A stretch of 64,000 nucleotides of DNA from a bacterium. GTDB taxonomy: Bacteria; Chloroflexota; Anaerolineae; Caldilineales; Caldilineaceae. Both the position numbers and the translations under genes were made by a program. Each line of letters begins with the position of its first letter. Within the stretch, counting starts at the first letter, position 1. The DNA lies in assembly GCA_016124945.1 (NCBI GenBank), contig WGMT01000009.1, forward strand, positions 1 through 64,000. The letters are read 5' to 3'. Under the pieces are notes generated by a model. That model saw nothing but the letters and a program-made list of their open reading frames with translations, did no database searches and was not told where the DNA came from. Positions 42,032 through 50,175 of this stretch are shown one piece after another.

Positions 42032-42313
42032 TCAGCGCACCTCAAATCGGTTCAAGCCAGGGGGCGGGTTGCCTTCGCTTACGTCCACATTGGAGACACG
42101 GGCGGCCGGTGGCCCTTGCCGGCACCAACTCACCAGTTGGTCGAGAGCGGCGGGTGCGCCGCAAGCGACGATTTCAACATCGCCGTCAGGCAGGTTGTGC
42201 ACCCAGCCGATTAACCCGAGTGACGCTGCTTTGTGGCGTGTGCCGGCGCGAAATCCAACGCCCTGGACACGTCCACGTACGAGGATATGGCGGCAGATGA
42301 GCGGACTGCTCAT
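42032..42313 (-). CDS. Acylphosphatase
   Basis: 93 residues. HILVRGRVQGVGFRAGTRHK has the catalytic Arg in GVGFR, and GLIGWVHNLPDGDVEIVACG has the catalytic Asn. It hydrolyses acyl phosphates such as acetyl or carbamoyl phosphate. The start overlaps the stop of the FmdB-like gene (ATGA), indicating coupled translation. Confidence 0.95.
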   Translation of the reverse strand: MSSPLICRHILVRGRVQGVGFRAGTRHKAASLGLIGWVHNLPDGDVEIVACGAPAALDQLVSWCRQGPPAARVSNVDVSEGNPPPGLNRFEVR

Positions 42314-42615
42314 GACGACGTCGGCTTTCGTTTCTGTTCGCGATTGGCCTGGAACTGTTGAATCTGCTCTTTTGGTGTGATCGCTGCGATACGTTCAGCC
42401 TGTGCGTTGACGCCACGCTGCTCCGAAGGCGTCAGCCCGCCCAATTCGCCCAACACCGCCACCTGAGACACGATGCGATCTGTCTCTTTGCTCTGGCAAG
42501 CTGGGCAACTGAGCACTGTCCCCGCGGCGGTGGCCTTTTCCGCCGCCGAGATCGACGTCCACAGGTGGTCAAACCTCTCCCCGCAGGCATGACAAACATA
42601 TTCGTAGATAGGCAT
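42310..42615 (-). CDS. FmdB-type zinc-ribbon protein
   Basis: 101 residues starting MPIYEYVCHACGERFDHL, with a second Cys pair CPAC, together the CxxC...CxxC zinc ribbon of the FmdB family, often annotated as putative regulatory proteins. A polar, Gln-rich C-terminal tail follows (EQIQQFQANREQKRKPTSS). I chose the ATG at 42615; the upstream frame is not family-like. Confidence 0.9.
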   Translation of the reverse strand: MPIYEYVCHACGERFDHLWTSISAAEKATAAGTVLSCPACQSKETDRIVSQVAVLGELGGLTPSEQRGVNAQAERIAAITPKEQIQQFQANREQKRKPTSS

Positions 42616-42726
42616 AAGCGTCCTTTTGGGTATCGTAATTTCCAGTGTGAGTATGCCAGAGGAGGGGGAGATTGGAAAGAATTGGGGTGCCCCAGTCCCT
42701 GCGTGCATTTCAATCTAGGGAGCGAA

Positions 42727-42814
42727 CCTTCCAGGAAGAAACAGCATTTTCCTGGAAGGGCGGAACGCACTCGACGCTTCTCCTTCCAGGAAGGTTCTGG
42801 GCCTTCCTGGAAGG
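42727..42814. repeat. Four copies of the palindrome CCTTCC(A/T)GGAAGG
   Basis: Near-perfect 13-bp palindromes at 42727-42738, 42748-42759, 42782-42794 and 42802-42814, between the FmdB-like gene and the B12 operon promoter on the other strand. Adjacent copies could also pair with each other. They might be protein-binding sites or a hairpin repeat. Confidence 0.8.
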
Positions 42815-42855
42815 TTTGCCCCCAGACTGAGATGTACCCCCAATCCCTAGACAGT

Positions 42856-42884
42856 TTGACATTGCACACGCCCACTGCTATGCT
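42856..42884 (+). promoter_or_regulatory. Promoter of the cobalamin operon
   Basis: TTGACA (42856-42861), a 17-bp spacer and TATGCT (42879-42884), immediately upstream of the riboswitch. Confidence 0.85.
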
Positions 42885-42905
42885 TTCCTCCAACCGAATG
42901 ACGAT

Positions 42906-43035
42906 CAGTGAAGGTGCCCTTGGTCCGGATGCCAGGGCGCAAAGGCGAAGCCGGTGTGAGTCCGGCGCTGTCCCGCAACTGTATTGATTGTGCTTCCTAG
43001 GGGCGCAATCTAAGCCAGGTCGACCGCCTTCACTG
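42906..43035 (+). promoter_or_regulatory. Cobalamin riboswitch aptamer
   Basis: P1 is CAGTGAAGG (42906-42914) with CCTTCACTG (43027-43035). The core GAAGCCGGTGTGAGTCCGGC and GCTGTCCCGCAACTGTA is the conserved cobalamin riboswitch segment, and AAGCCAGGTCGACCGCC (43012-43028) is the B12 box. A terminator hairpin 75 bp downstream suggests transcriptional shut-off when adenosylcobalamin or related cobamides bind. It controls the uptake operon that follows. Confidence 0.95.
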
Positions 43036-43111
43036 CATTCCAGACAACACCTCGTGGATTGGGTGTGGGATTTAGGATGCAGCGAAAGCTGTTTCCTCAT
43101 ATCTCGCATAC

Positions 43112-43151
43112 AACGCCCGATCCCTGGTGATTCGGGCGTTTTCTTTTTTCC
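43112..43151 (+). terminator. Riboswitch-controlled intrinsic terminator
   Basis: AACGCCCGA (43112-43120) pairs with TCGGGCGTT (43132-43140), followed by TTTTCTTTTTTC. It lies between the aptamer and the first gene and is the likely expression platform. Confidence 0.9.
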
Positions 43152-43179
43152 GGTTTTCCATCACATCGAGGAGTGTGGC

Positions 43180-44427
43180 ATGAACTTTCGGCGTCTTGTG
43201 TTGTCGCTGATGGGAATGAGTTTGAGCATCCTTTTGCTGGCGGCGTGTGCTATGCCCGCTGTACCGGTAACCGAACCCACCGCGCCTGTGGCTGTGGAAA
43301 GCAGCTCGGGGAGTAACACCGCAGAGAGCAGTGACGGCTGTGTCGAGAATTACGACCCAACGGTCGATTATTTCCCAGCCAAAGTGACGGTGGATTATGC
43401 AACTTTTGAGGTCGAGTATTTCAACAATTACAAAGTTGTGACGGTCAACGATCCGTGGTTGGGCGCGAACCAGAGCTTCACCTATGTCCTCGTGCAGTGT
43501 GGCACGCCCGCGCCGGAAGGCTTCGCCGATACGCCGGTGATCGAGGTGCCTGTGCCGAGTATTGTTTCGCTGTCGACCACCTATCTACCACAGTTGGAGC
43601 AGTTGGGCCTTCTCGACAAACTCGTTGCCGTAGACAGCGGCGATTGGACCACCACCGAAGCGGTACGCGACGCCGTCGCCGCCGGGGACGTGTCCGTGGT
43701 GGGCAGTGGCACCACCATCAACATTGAGGTGCTGCTCGATCTGGAACCCGGCCTGATCATGGCCTATTCCATCGGCCTGCCTGAATATGACACCTTCCCG
43801 GTGGTGGAAGAAGCCGGGCTGCCGGTGGTGCTCAACGGCGACTTTGTGGAACAGAATCCGTTGGGCCGCACCGAATGGATCAAGTACATGGCGCTCTTCT
43901 TTAACGCCGAAGCGGACGCACAGGCGATCTTCGAACAGATTGAGACAGAGTACAACGAAGTCGCTGCCTTAGCCGCCGCCACCCAGGCGCGCCCCACTGT
44001 CTTCCTGAGCAGTGTCTACGACGGCACGTGGTGGATGGCCGGCGCCAATAGCTACATGGCACAGTTGATCGCAGACGCCGGGGCCGACTACCTGTGGGCC
44101 GACAGCGGCAGCGTGGGCAGTTCGCCGGTCGACTTTGAGTCTGTGCTGGAGCGGGCCGTCGATGCCGATTACTGGATCAACCCCGACAATTCATTCTGGT
44201 TCAGCACCGAAGACGTCCTTGCCAGCGATGAGCGTTACGCTGAGTTTGCCGCCTTCAACAACGGCAATCTCTACAACAACAATGCCATTGTCAATGAGAA
44301 TGGTGGCAATGCTTTCTTTGAAGCCGGCGCCGCCAATCCGCAGATCCTGCTCAAGGATCTGGTGAAGATCTTCCACCCGGAACTCTTGCCGGATCATGAG
44401 TTGGTCTACTATCAGCCGGTACAGTAA
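43180..44427 (+). CDS. Cobalamin/metal-chelate ABC transporter solute-binding lipoprotein (BtuF-like)
   Basis: 415 residues from ATG after GAGGAGTGTGGC. The signal peptide ends in the lipobox LLLAACAM (Cys near residue 24), so the protein is lipid-anchored. The class III binding-protein fold has two lobes: VPSIVSLSTTYLPQLEQLGL then DKLVAVDSGDW, and ARPTVFLSSVYDGTWWMAG later; a rigid helix links them. It captures a cobamide for the permease and ATPase genes downstream. Assignment to B12 rather than a siderophore rests on the riboswitch and on the adenosyltransferase and CbiR-like genes downstream. Confidence 0.88.
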   Translation: MNFRRLVLSLMGMSLSILLLAACAMPAVPVTEPTAPVAVESSSGSNTAESSDGCVENYDPTVDYFPAKVTVDYATFEVEYFNNYKVVTVNDPWLGANQSFTYVLVQCGTPAPEGFADTPVIEVPVPSIVSLSTTYLPQLEQLGLLDKLVAVDSGDWTTTEAVRDAVAAGDVSVVGSGTTINIEVLLDLEPGLIMAYSIGLPEYDTFPVVEEAGLPVVLNGDFVEQNPLGRTEWIKYMALFFNAEADAQAIFEQIETEYNEVAALAAATQARPTVFLSSVYDGTWWMAGANSYMAQLIADAGADYLWADSGSVGSSPVDFESVLERAVDADYWINPDNSFWFSTEDVLASDERYAEFAAFNNGNLYNNNAIVNENGGNAFFEAGAANPQILLKDLVKIFHPELLPDHELVYYQPVQ

Positions 44428-44430
44428 GAC

Positions 44431-44472
44431 GGACGACGGACGACAGACGACGGACCTCCGTCGTCTGTCGTC
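44431..44472. repeat. Intercistronic hairpin of GACGACAGACGACGG words
   Basis: After the btuF-like stop, GACGGACGACGG words lead into GACGACAGACGACGGA (44439-44454), which pairs perfectly with 44457-44472. The same word recurs in the gap after the ATPase gene (46,695). Confidence 0.88.
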
Positions 44473-44511
44473 GCTATCCCGGTATCCATACCGTAAAGAA
44501 AGCTAAAACGA

Positions 44512-45654
44512 ATGTCGCGATCTCAGTCTCCGCTCTCCATCCCATCCACCATGACGGCTGCGCGTACGCCGGCGCGTTCGTCTGTGGCAATGGCGATCCC
44601 GCGTCGTCGGCTGTGGCTGTTTGGTCTGCTGGCGGCGGTGTTATTGGGGGCGTTTCTGCTTAGCTTGACGCTGGGATCAGTTTCGATCCCCGTGGGCGAT
44701 GTGGTGACGATCCTGGTGGGCGGCGAACCGGCCAGGGCCACGTGGAGCGACATTGTGCTCAAGTTTCGTCTGCCCAAAGCGCTGACGGCGCTGCTTGCCG
44801 GCGCGGCCCTTGCCGTCAGTGGTTTGCAGATGCAGACGCTCTTCCGCAACCCGCTCTCTGATCCCTTTGTGTTGGGGATCAGCTCTGGGGCCAGCCTGGG
44901 TGTGGCGTTGGTTGTCCTCGGCGCAGGGGTGGCGGCGGGATTGGGCAGCGGCACCAAGTTGCTGGGCGGTCTGAGCCTGGCCGGTGACGTGGGGATCACC
45001 GTAGCCGCTATCCTCGGATCACTGCTGGTGCTGCTGTTGGTGCTGGCCGTGTCGCGACGTGTCCAGAGCACGATGACCCTGCTGATCCTGGGGCTGATGT
45101 TTGGCTATGCAACCAGCGCGCTGGTGAGTGTGATGCTCTACTTCAGCATCGCCGACCGCATCCAGGCCTACATCTCGTGGACCTTCGGCACCTTCGGCGG
45201 CGTAACCTGGAGCCAAATGCGGGTGCTGGCACCGACGATCCTGATTGGGTTGCTCCTGGCTTTCTTGCTCATGAAACAGCTCAACGCGCTGCTGCTCGGC
45301 GAAACCTACGCCCGCTCGATGGGTTTAAATGTGCGCCGTGTGCGGCTGACGATCATCACGTCTGCCGCCATGTTGGCCGGGGTGGTCACCGCTTTTTGCG
45401 GCCCCATCGGCTTTCTGGGGATTGCTGTACCCCACTTCTGTCGCAGCTTGTTCGGCACCTCTGATCACCGCGTGTTGCTGCCCGCGGTGACCATGATGGG
45501 CGCGATCCTGGCCATTGCCGCCGACCTTGTGGCGTCGATGCCGGGCAGTCAACTCACCTTGCCGCTGAATGCTGTCACCGCGCTCATCGGCGCGCCTGTG
45601 GTGACGTGGGTGATTCTGCGCCAACGTAATTTACGAGAGGCTTTTGCAGGATGA
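44512..45654 (+). CDS. FecCD-family ABC permease (BtuC-like)
   Basis: 380 residues with about 10 membrane segments. After a polar N-terminus of about 38 residues, LWLFGLLAAVLLGAFLLSLT begins the core. FRLPKALTALLAGAALAVSG, MQTLFRNPLSDPFVLGISSG and GASLGVALVVLGAG are the FecCD/BtuC signature blocks. GLNVRRVRLTIITSAAMLAG and FCGPIGFLGIAVPHFCRSLF contain the ATPase-contact loop. It forms the homodimeric channel for the cobamide. Translation is coupled to the ATPase gene by a 4-bp overlap. Confidence 0.93.
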   Translation: MSRSQSPLSIPSTMTAARTPARSSVAMAIPRRRLWLFGLLAAVLLGAFLLSLTLGSVSIPVGDVVTILVGGEPARATWSDIVLKFRLPKALTALLAGAALAVSGLQMQTLFRNPLSDPFVLGISSGASLGVALVVLGAGVAAGLGSGTKLLGGLSLAGDVGITVAAILGSLLVLLLVLAVSRRVQSTMTLLILGLMFGYATSALVSVMLYFSIADRIQAYISWTFGTFGGVTWSQMRVLAPTILIGLLLAFLLMKQLNALLLGETYARSMGLNVRRVRLTIITSAAMLAGVVTAFCGPIGFLGIAVPHFCRSLFGTSDHRVLLPAVTMMGAILAIAADLVASMPGSQLTLPLNAVTALIGAPVVTWVILRQRNLREAFAG

Positions 45655-46694
45655 AGGTGAACACCACCGACACCGTCCTCCAAACCGAAAATCTGGCCAT
45701 CGGCTACCGCCACACAGGACGGGCCGACTTGGTGATCTCGCGTAACCTGGATCTGCGCTTGCGCCGGGGTGAACTGGTCTGCTTGCTGGGGCCGAACGGT
45801 GCCGGTAAGTCTACATTGATGCGCACACTGGCCGGTTTACAACCTGCCCTCGCCGGTACTATCCTGCTTGATGGTGATCCTCCCGCCGACTTGACAGCGC
45901 GGGAGATGGCGCGGCGGCTGAGTATCGTCCTCACCGAGCGCGTGGACGTGGGCAACCTCTCGGCGCAGGAATTGGTGGCGTTGGGCCGTCACCCCTACAC
46001 CGACTGGTGGGGCAACCTTACCGTCCACGACGAAGAGGTGGTGCGTTGGGCCGTGCGTGTGGTGGGCGCGGGCGCGCTGGCCGAACGCCCAATCCAGGAA
46101 TTGAGCGACGGCGAACGCCAGAAGGTGATGATCGCCCGGGCGCTGGCCCAGGAACCGCTCCTGATCCTGCTCGACGAACCAACCGCCTTCCTCGATCTGC
46201 CGCGGCGCGTGGAGGTGATGGGGCTGTTGCGCAACCTCGCCCGCCACACAGGACGCGCCATTCTGCTCTCGACCCATGATCTGGATCTGGCCTTGCGCAG
46301 CGCCGATCGCCTCTGGCTTATGGCCGCCGACGGTGGAATGGTCACCGGCGCGCCCGAGGATCTTGTCCTCAGCGGCGCGTTTGAGCGAGCCTTTGCCAGC
46401 GAAGGTGTCACCTTTGATCCGTACACCGGATCGTTTCACATTGTGCGCGACACGTCGGGCGTCGTCCTGTTACAGGCCGACGGCATGCAGGCTTTGTGGG
46501 CCACCCGCGCCCTTGAGCGCGAAGGCTACTGCGTCGTCCGCCAAACCGATGACAAAACACCAACACCCGTGGCCACCGTCACCGCGGACGCGAGTGCCGA
46601 CGCGGTCAGCGGGTGGCAAATCAACATTCACGGTAGAACCGAGCGTGTGGACGACATCTACGCGTTGATCGGGGTGCTGCGTGGAGAGCCTTGA
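45651..46694 (+). CDS. ABC transporter ATPase (BtuD/FecE-like) with C-terminal extension
   Basis: 347 residues. Walker A is LLGPNGAGKSTLMRTLAG, signature LSDGERQKVMIARALAQEP, Walker B LLILLDEPTAFLD, and switch STHDLDLALR. The ATPase proper ends near residue 260; about 85 further residues (HIVRDTSGVVLLQADGMQAL onward, ending VDDIYALIGVLRG) form an extra domain seen in some metal-chelate transport ATPases. It drives the BtuC-like permease. Confidence 0.92.
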   Translation: MKVNTTDTVLQTENLAIGYRHTGRADLVISRNLDLRLRRGELVCLLGPNGAGKSTLMRTLAGLQPALAGTILLDGDPPADLTAREMARRLSIVLTERVDVGNLSAQELVALGRHPYTDWWGNLTVHDEEVVRWAVRVVGAGALAERPIQELSDGERQKVMIARALAQEPLLILLDEPTAFLDLPRRVEVMGLLRNLARHTGRAILLSTHDLDLALRSADRLWLMAADGGMVTGAPEDLVLSGAFERAFASEGVTFDPYTGSFHIVRDTSGVVLLQADGMQALWATRALEREGYCVVRQTDDKTPTPVATVTADASADAVSGWQINIHGRTERVDDIYALIGVLRGEP

Positions 46695-46846
46695 GAGACG
46701 ACAGACGACGGACGACTGTTGAACTGTAGAGATCTGACGCTGTATTGGCAGCTCGCCTATCGATTGTGGTCAAGACACCATGATTCCAATAAAACAACAC
46801 AAACTTAACCAGCTGTCTGTCGTCAGTCATCTGTCGTCAGTCTCCT
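46695..46846. repeat. Intercistronic inverted GACGACAGACGACGG words
   Basis: GAGACGACAGACGACGGACG follows the ATPase stop, and GTCTGTCGTCAGTCATCTGT with CGTCAGTC lies at about 46,813-46,842 just before the next ribosome binding site. The arms are imperfectly inverse, about 100 bp apart, with TATTGG/CCAATA inside. No gene is visible in the gap. Confidence 0.75.
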
Positions 46847-46860
46847 GAAAGGATCAACCT

Positions 46861-47424
46861 ATGCCCAAACTCAACCGTATTTACACCCGCAACGGCGATC
46901 AAGGACAGACCTCGCTGGGCGGCGGGCAACGTGTGCCCAAAGACGCACTGCGCGTCCAGGTCTACGGCACCGTAGACGAATTGAATTCACAGATCGGCGT
47001 GGCCGTGGCGTCGGGGTTGTGCACCCGCCTGGCCGACGTGTTGCCCGTCATCCAGAATGAACTCTTCCACCTGGGATCCGATCTCTGCTTCCTCGAAGGG
47101 GACAAGATCAAGTACGCCATCCCCCAGATCGAGTTGCGCCACGTGGAGGCGCTGGAGTCGCTCATCGACGAGATGACCGAAGTCGTGGGCCCGCTGGAGA
47201 ACTTCATCCTGCCCGGTGGCTCCATCGGATCGGCGCACCTGCACGTCGCCCGCACTACCTGTCGCCGTGCCGAGCGCGAAGCCACCACCCTGGCCCGCCA
47301 GGAATCGATCGGCACCAACGTGCTCATCTACCTCAACCGGCTTTCAGACGCGCTCTTTGTGATGGCGCGCTACGAAAACCACCAAAAGGGCGTAGCGGAA
47401 CCGCTATGGAACACACTGGCCTAG
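46861..47424 (+). CDS. PduO-type ATP:cob(I)alamin adenosyltransferase
   Basis: 187 residues. [20 protein letters not shown] is the ATP-binding N-terminus, [20 protein letters not shown] follows, [20 protein letters not shown] then RRAEREA is the signature with the key Arg residues, and [19 protein letters not shown] ends the fold. It transfers the adenosyl group to reduced cobalamin, making adenosylcobalamin. Its place in the B12 operon confirms the transporter's substrate. Confidence 0.95.
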   Translation: MPKLNRIYTRNGDQGQTSLGGGQRVPKDALRVQVYGTVDELNSQIGVAVASGLCTRLADVLPVIQNELFHLGSDLCFLEGDKIKYAIPQIELRHVEALESLIDEMTEVVGPLENFILPGGSIGSAHLHVARTTCRRAEREATTLARQESIGTNVLIYLNRLSDALFVMARYENHQKGVAEPLWNTLA

Positions 47425-48209
47425 CACCGTGGCGACTGGGCGCCACCTCCTATGTCGTCCCCGGTGACCTGGCTACCAACGCCCGCTACCTGGGCGGCCT
47501 GGTCGACGACATGGAAGTCGTCCTCTTCGACGCGCCCGGTGGCCCCTCGAATTTGCCGTCACTGGCACAGATTGCCGAACTAGCCGCCATTGCCCGCGGC
47601 GAAGGGCTGACTTACACGATCCATCTGCCGTCGGATCTTCCTGCGCAACTGGCCGGCGAACCGACGCATCCGCTTCTGTTGCAGGCGCAGCGCCTCATCA
47701 GTGACATGCAAGCGCTGTCTCCTTTTGCCTACGTCTTCCACCTCGACGGCAAGGCAGTGCGCGATCCGTCGACGCCGCCGGTCTTCTTGTACCGTTGGCA
47801 GGATGGCGCACGGCGTACGCTCGATCTACTTTCCGAGTGGGCGGGCGATCCGTCCTTGCTGGCGCTTGAAAATGTGGAAGGTTACGATCTTGGCTTTTAC
47901 GACGACGTGATTGGGCCGCGGGCACGCTGCATCGACGTGGGGCATCTTTGGGTGGATGGTCACGAGGCGACAGCCTACCTGCAAAGTCGACTGACCAACG
48001 CGCGTGTTATTCATTTGCATGGCCTGGCCGGTAGGGATCACCTGTCTTTAGCCCATGCACCGGCAGCACAGCTTGATCCCGTGTTGTCAACTCTGGCGGC
48101 GCACCGTTTCAACGGCGTCGTCACCCTTGAAGTCTTCGAAGCCGACTTTCCCACATCGCTCAAAGCGTATAGCAGTGCGATGCATCGGGTGTTGAGGACT
48201 GGTGATTAG
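47406..48209 (+). CDS. cbiR: CbiR-like cobamide remodelling phosphodiesterase (TIM barrel)
   Basis: 267 residues of the AP-endonuclease/xylose-isomerase-like TIM-barrel superfamily. [99 protein letters not shown] and [12 protein letters not shown] place metal-ligand Glu, His and Asp residues at strand ends. CbiR cleaves the nucleotide loop of non-native cobamides so the lower ligand can be exchanged. The assignment relies on recalled family sequence and on the B12 operon. It overlaps the adenosyltransferase gene by 19 bp. Its last residues, Arg-Thr-Gly-Asp, and stop codon lie inside the downstream repeat word. Confidence 0.82.
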   Translation: MEHTGLAPWRLGATSYVVPGDLATNARYLGGLVDDMEVVLFDAPGGPSNLPSLAQIAELAAIARGEGLTYTIHLPSDLPAQLAGEPTHPLLLQAQRLISDMQALSPFAYVFHLDGKAVRDPSTPPVFLYRWQDGARRTLDLLSEWAGDPSLLALENVEGYDLGFYDDVIGPRARCIDVGHLWVDGHEATAYLQSRLTNARVIHLHGLAGRDHLSLAHAPAAQLDPVLSTLAAHRFNGVVTLEVFEADFPTSLKAYSSAMHRVLRTGD

Positions 48210-48288
48210 TGATTAGTGACTGGTGATTGGGATCTTGTTAAGAATCTGATCCTCAACGAGGTCCCAATCACCAGTTACTAATCACCAA
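48197..48288. repeat. Intercistronic inverted GGTGATTAGTGATTAGTGAC words
   Basis: GGTGATTAGTGATTAGTGAC then TGGTGATTGGGATC on the left (48201-48234) are matched in inverse by GGTCCCAATCACCAGTTACT then AATCACC (to 48286). The left arm begins inside cbiR and supplies its stop codon. The right arm ends about 7 bp before the AAAGGAG of the next gene. Confidence 0.88.
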
Positions 48289-48307
48289 ATAAAGGAGTGT
48301 CTGTTGT

Positions 48308-48655
48308 ATGTCAGCCGCACCGATTATGGCACCGTATGGCCGTCATGTGATGATTTGTACCGGTTCATTTTGTGATCCGGATGGGCTGGCGCGGCAACTT
48401 TATGCTCGTTTGGCCCACAAACTGGGCGAATTGGGCCGCTACGACAACCCTGAGCGGGTGAAGCGGGGCGTCACCCCTTGCCTCGGCGTCTGTGCCGGCG
48501 GCCCCATCGTCGTCGTCTACCCCGACGGCATCTGGTACCACCACGTCGATGAAGCCGTCCTCGATCGGATTATTGAAGAGCACCTGATCCACAATCGGCC
48601 GGTGGAATCACATGTTTTTCACCGATTGGAGGGTGAGTTGATGCGTAATGTGTAA
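48308..48655 (+). CDS. Small (2Fe-2S) ferredoxin-domain protein, thioredoxin-like type
   Basis: 115 residues. Four Cys in the spacing C-x4-C (CTGSFC, 17 and 22) and C-x3-C (CLGVC, 58 and 62) with the following [20 protein letters not shown] match thioredoxin-like [2Fe-2S] ferredoxins. These occur alone or fused in several redox and tetrapyrrole/cobalamin systems. As the last gene of a B12 uptake and remodelling operon it may supply electrons for cobalt reduction before adenosylation; this is inference. The C-terminal Met-Arg-Asn-Val and the stop codon fall in a repeat word. Confidence 0.85.
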   Translation: MSAAPIMAPYGRHVMICTGSFCDPDGLARQLYARLAHKLGELGRYDNPERVKRGVTPCLGVCAGGPIVVVYPDGIWYHHVDEAVLDRIIEEHLIHNRPVESHVFHRLEGELMRNV

Positions 48656-48728
48656 TGTGTAATGAAGCGACAAAGTTGCTCGCACTGTAGGCGTCTACTT
48701 GCTCGTCGAATTACGAATTACGCATTAC
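48641..48728. repeat. Inverted AATGCGTAAT words at two convergent gene ends
   Basis: ATGCGTAATGTGTAATGTGT then AATG (48641-48664) is matched in inverse by CGAATTACGAATTACGCATT then AC (48707-48728). The left copy encodes Met-Arg-Asn-Val-stop of the ferredoxin gene. The right copy encodes Met-Arg-Asn-Ser-stop of the MscS gene on the other strand. Confidence 0.88.
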
Positions 48729-49769
48729 TTCCATCTCCCCTCTCACCTTTGGCAAGCTCCCCGGGTACTCCCTGCGCAGAAAGTCCAACATCCGCTCCCG
48801 TACATGACAGCGTAGATCCCAGGCCGTGGCCGAGTCGCCGGCGCTGACGAGGGCGCGCAGTTCGACGGTCTGTTCGGTCATATTTGTCACTTGCAGGTTG
48901 GCGACGATGCCGTCCCACATCTTTGTCTCGCTGAGGATGCGCCTTAGTTCCTCGCGTAGCCTCTCTACAGGCACGGTGTAATCCACATACAAAAAGACCG
49001 TGCCCAGGATGTCGGCGGTGCGGCGTGTCCAATTCTCGAAGGGCTGCTCCAAAAAACGCGACAGCGGTACCACCAGCCGCCGTAGATCCCAGGTGCGCAC
49101 AATCACAAAAGAGGTGCCAATCTCCTCGATGCGGCCGAACTCGCCTTCCACCACCACCACATCGTCGAGACGGATGGGTTCTGTCAACGCGATTTGGACG
49201 CCGGCGATGAAGTTGGCCAGCATAGGGCGCGCCGCCAGCCCAGCCGCCAGCCCGGCCAATCCCGCCGAAGCCAGAATGCTGGCGCCGAAACTACGAATGG
49301 CGGGAAAGGTCATCAACATGACCGAACCGGCTACGAGGATCACCACCGCCACAAAGATGCGCCGCAGCACCTCAAATTGGGTGCGTACCCGACGGGCGCG
49401 TAAGTTGTTGCTCACGTCGATGCGGTAGCGGCTGGTGAGCACATCACGCAGCACATCGCTGATGGCGATCAGCCCCCATGCAATGGCCCCGATGACACCC
49501 AGCCCCACAAAGTGACGCAGCCTGCTTACCCCAATCTCCTCTAGCGGCAAAAGCGGCAGCACAAAGAGGATTGCCAATAGAGGAAAGAGCAAGCGCACCG
49601 GCTGCCGTCCGTGTGAAATCAACGCATTGTCGAAAACGATGGTGGTGTGATGGTCGATGGCATCGAGCACGCGAAAGAGAACGCGATGAGCAAGCACCCC
49701 AAGCAGGCTGGCGCCAAGGATGGTAAAGATGGCAATGCCCCAGCGCATCCAGAGATCGGTTTGTTCCAT
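48711..49769 (-). CDS. MscS-family mechanosensitive channel
   Basis: About 352 residues. N-terminal membrane segments begin at MRWGIAIFTILGASLLGVLA; others are LLFPLLAILFVLPLLPL, FVGLGVIGAIAWGLIAISDV and VAVVILVAGSVMLMTF. The pore helix TM3 and start of the beta domain are SILASAGLAGLAAGLAARPM then LANFIAGVQIALTEPIRLDD, classic for MscS. VVVEGEFGRIEEIGTSFVIV and WTRRTADILGTVFLYVDYTV complete the cytoplasmic vestibule. It releases solutes on hypo-osmotic shock. The ATG at 49769 follows AAAGGAGCTTCAAACG; the open frame upstream is a translated simple repeat. Confidence 0.93.
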   Translation of the reverse strand: MEQTDLWMRWGIAIFTILGASLLGVLAHRVLFRVLDAIDHHTTIVFDNALISHGRQPVRLLFPLLAILFVLPLLPLEEIGVSRLRHFVGLGVIGAIAWGLIAISDVLRDVLTSRYRIDVSNNLRARRVRTQFEVLRRIFVAVVILVAGSVMLMTFPAIRSFGASILASAGLAGLAAGLAARPMLANFIAGVQIALTEPIRLDDVVVVEGEFGRIEEIGTSFVIVRTWDLRRLVVPLSRFLEQPFENWTRRTADILGTVFLYVDYTVPVERLREELRRILSETKMWDGIVANLQVTNMTEQTVELRALVSAGDSATAWDLRCHVRERMLDFLRREYPGSLPKVRGEMEVMRNS

Positions 49770-49826
49770 CGTTTGAAGCTCCTTTCGGTGGATGGGTCTT
49801 GTAGCCATAAAGTGGTTCAACAATAA

Positions 49827-49910
49827 GCCAACAAAAAAACCAACAAAAAAACCAACAAAAAAAGAGGACACAGGTGGAAGGCTCCCCTGTGTCCTCTTTT
49901 TTGTTTTACT
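49827..49910 (-). terminator. Terminator after rpmG with adjacent (CAACAAAAAAAC)n repeat
   Basis: AAAAAAGAGGACACAGG (49858-49874) pairs perfectly with 49886-49902. On the minus strand it is followed by a long T-run. The A/C-rich tandem repeat CCAACAAAAAAA lies beside it at 49827-49862. Confidence 0.9.
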
Positions 49911-49939
49911 GAAATCTTGTACTTAAATTGGTTGGTGCG

Positions 49940-50101
49940 TTACTTGGCTTCGCGGTAGATCACGTGCCGACGCACAACCGGATCGTACTTTTTCAGCTCC
50001 AACCGGCCCGAATCGTTGCGGCGATTCTTTTCGGTCAGATACATGTGGCTGCTTTCGGTGCTGCGCATTTTGATCAGCACGCGAGGGCCTTTTTTCGCCA
50101 T
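49940..50101 (-). CDS. rpmG: 50S ribosomal protein L33
   Basis: 53 residues, from [20 protein letters not shown] to the basic end [15 protein letters not shown], the usual bL33 pattern. No CxxC zinc motifs are present, so it is a Cys-less variant. GGAGGACATCACC precedes the ATG. It forms part of the large ribosomal subunit near the E-site. Confidence 0.95.
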   Translation of the reverse strand: MAKKGPRVLIKMRSTESSHMYLTEKNRRNDSGRLELKKYDPVVRRHVIYREAK

Positions 50102-50175
50102 GGTGATGTCCTCCCCAAAACGACAGTGCTGCCAACTGCGTAGCGGCAACGGATTATCGGTAACTCAACCTGCAC

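Noticed and set aside
41121..42380. Long plus-strand open frame (about 420 codons) opposite the TIM-barrel and acylphosphatase genes
   Set aside because: It runs antisense to well-supported genes, has no family resemblance and arises from high GC.
49770..49871. N-terminal extension of the MscS gene rich in Phe-Val-Gly
   Set aside because: It is translation of the (CAACAAAAAAAC)n repeat; a good ribosome binding site and the family N-terminus support the start at 49769.
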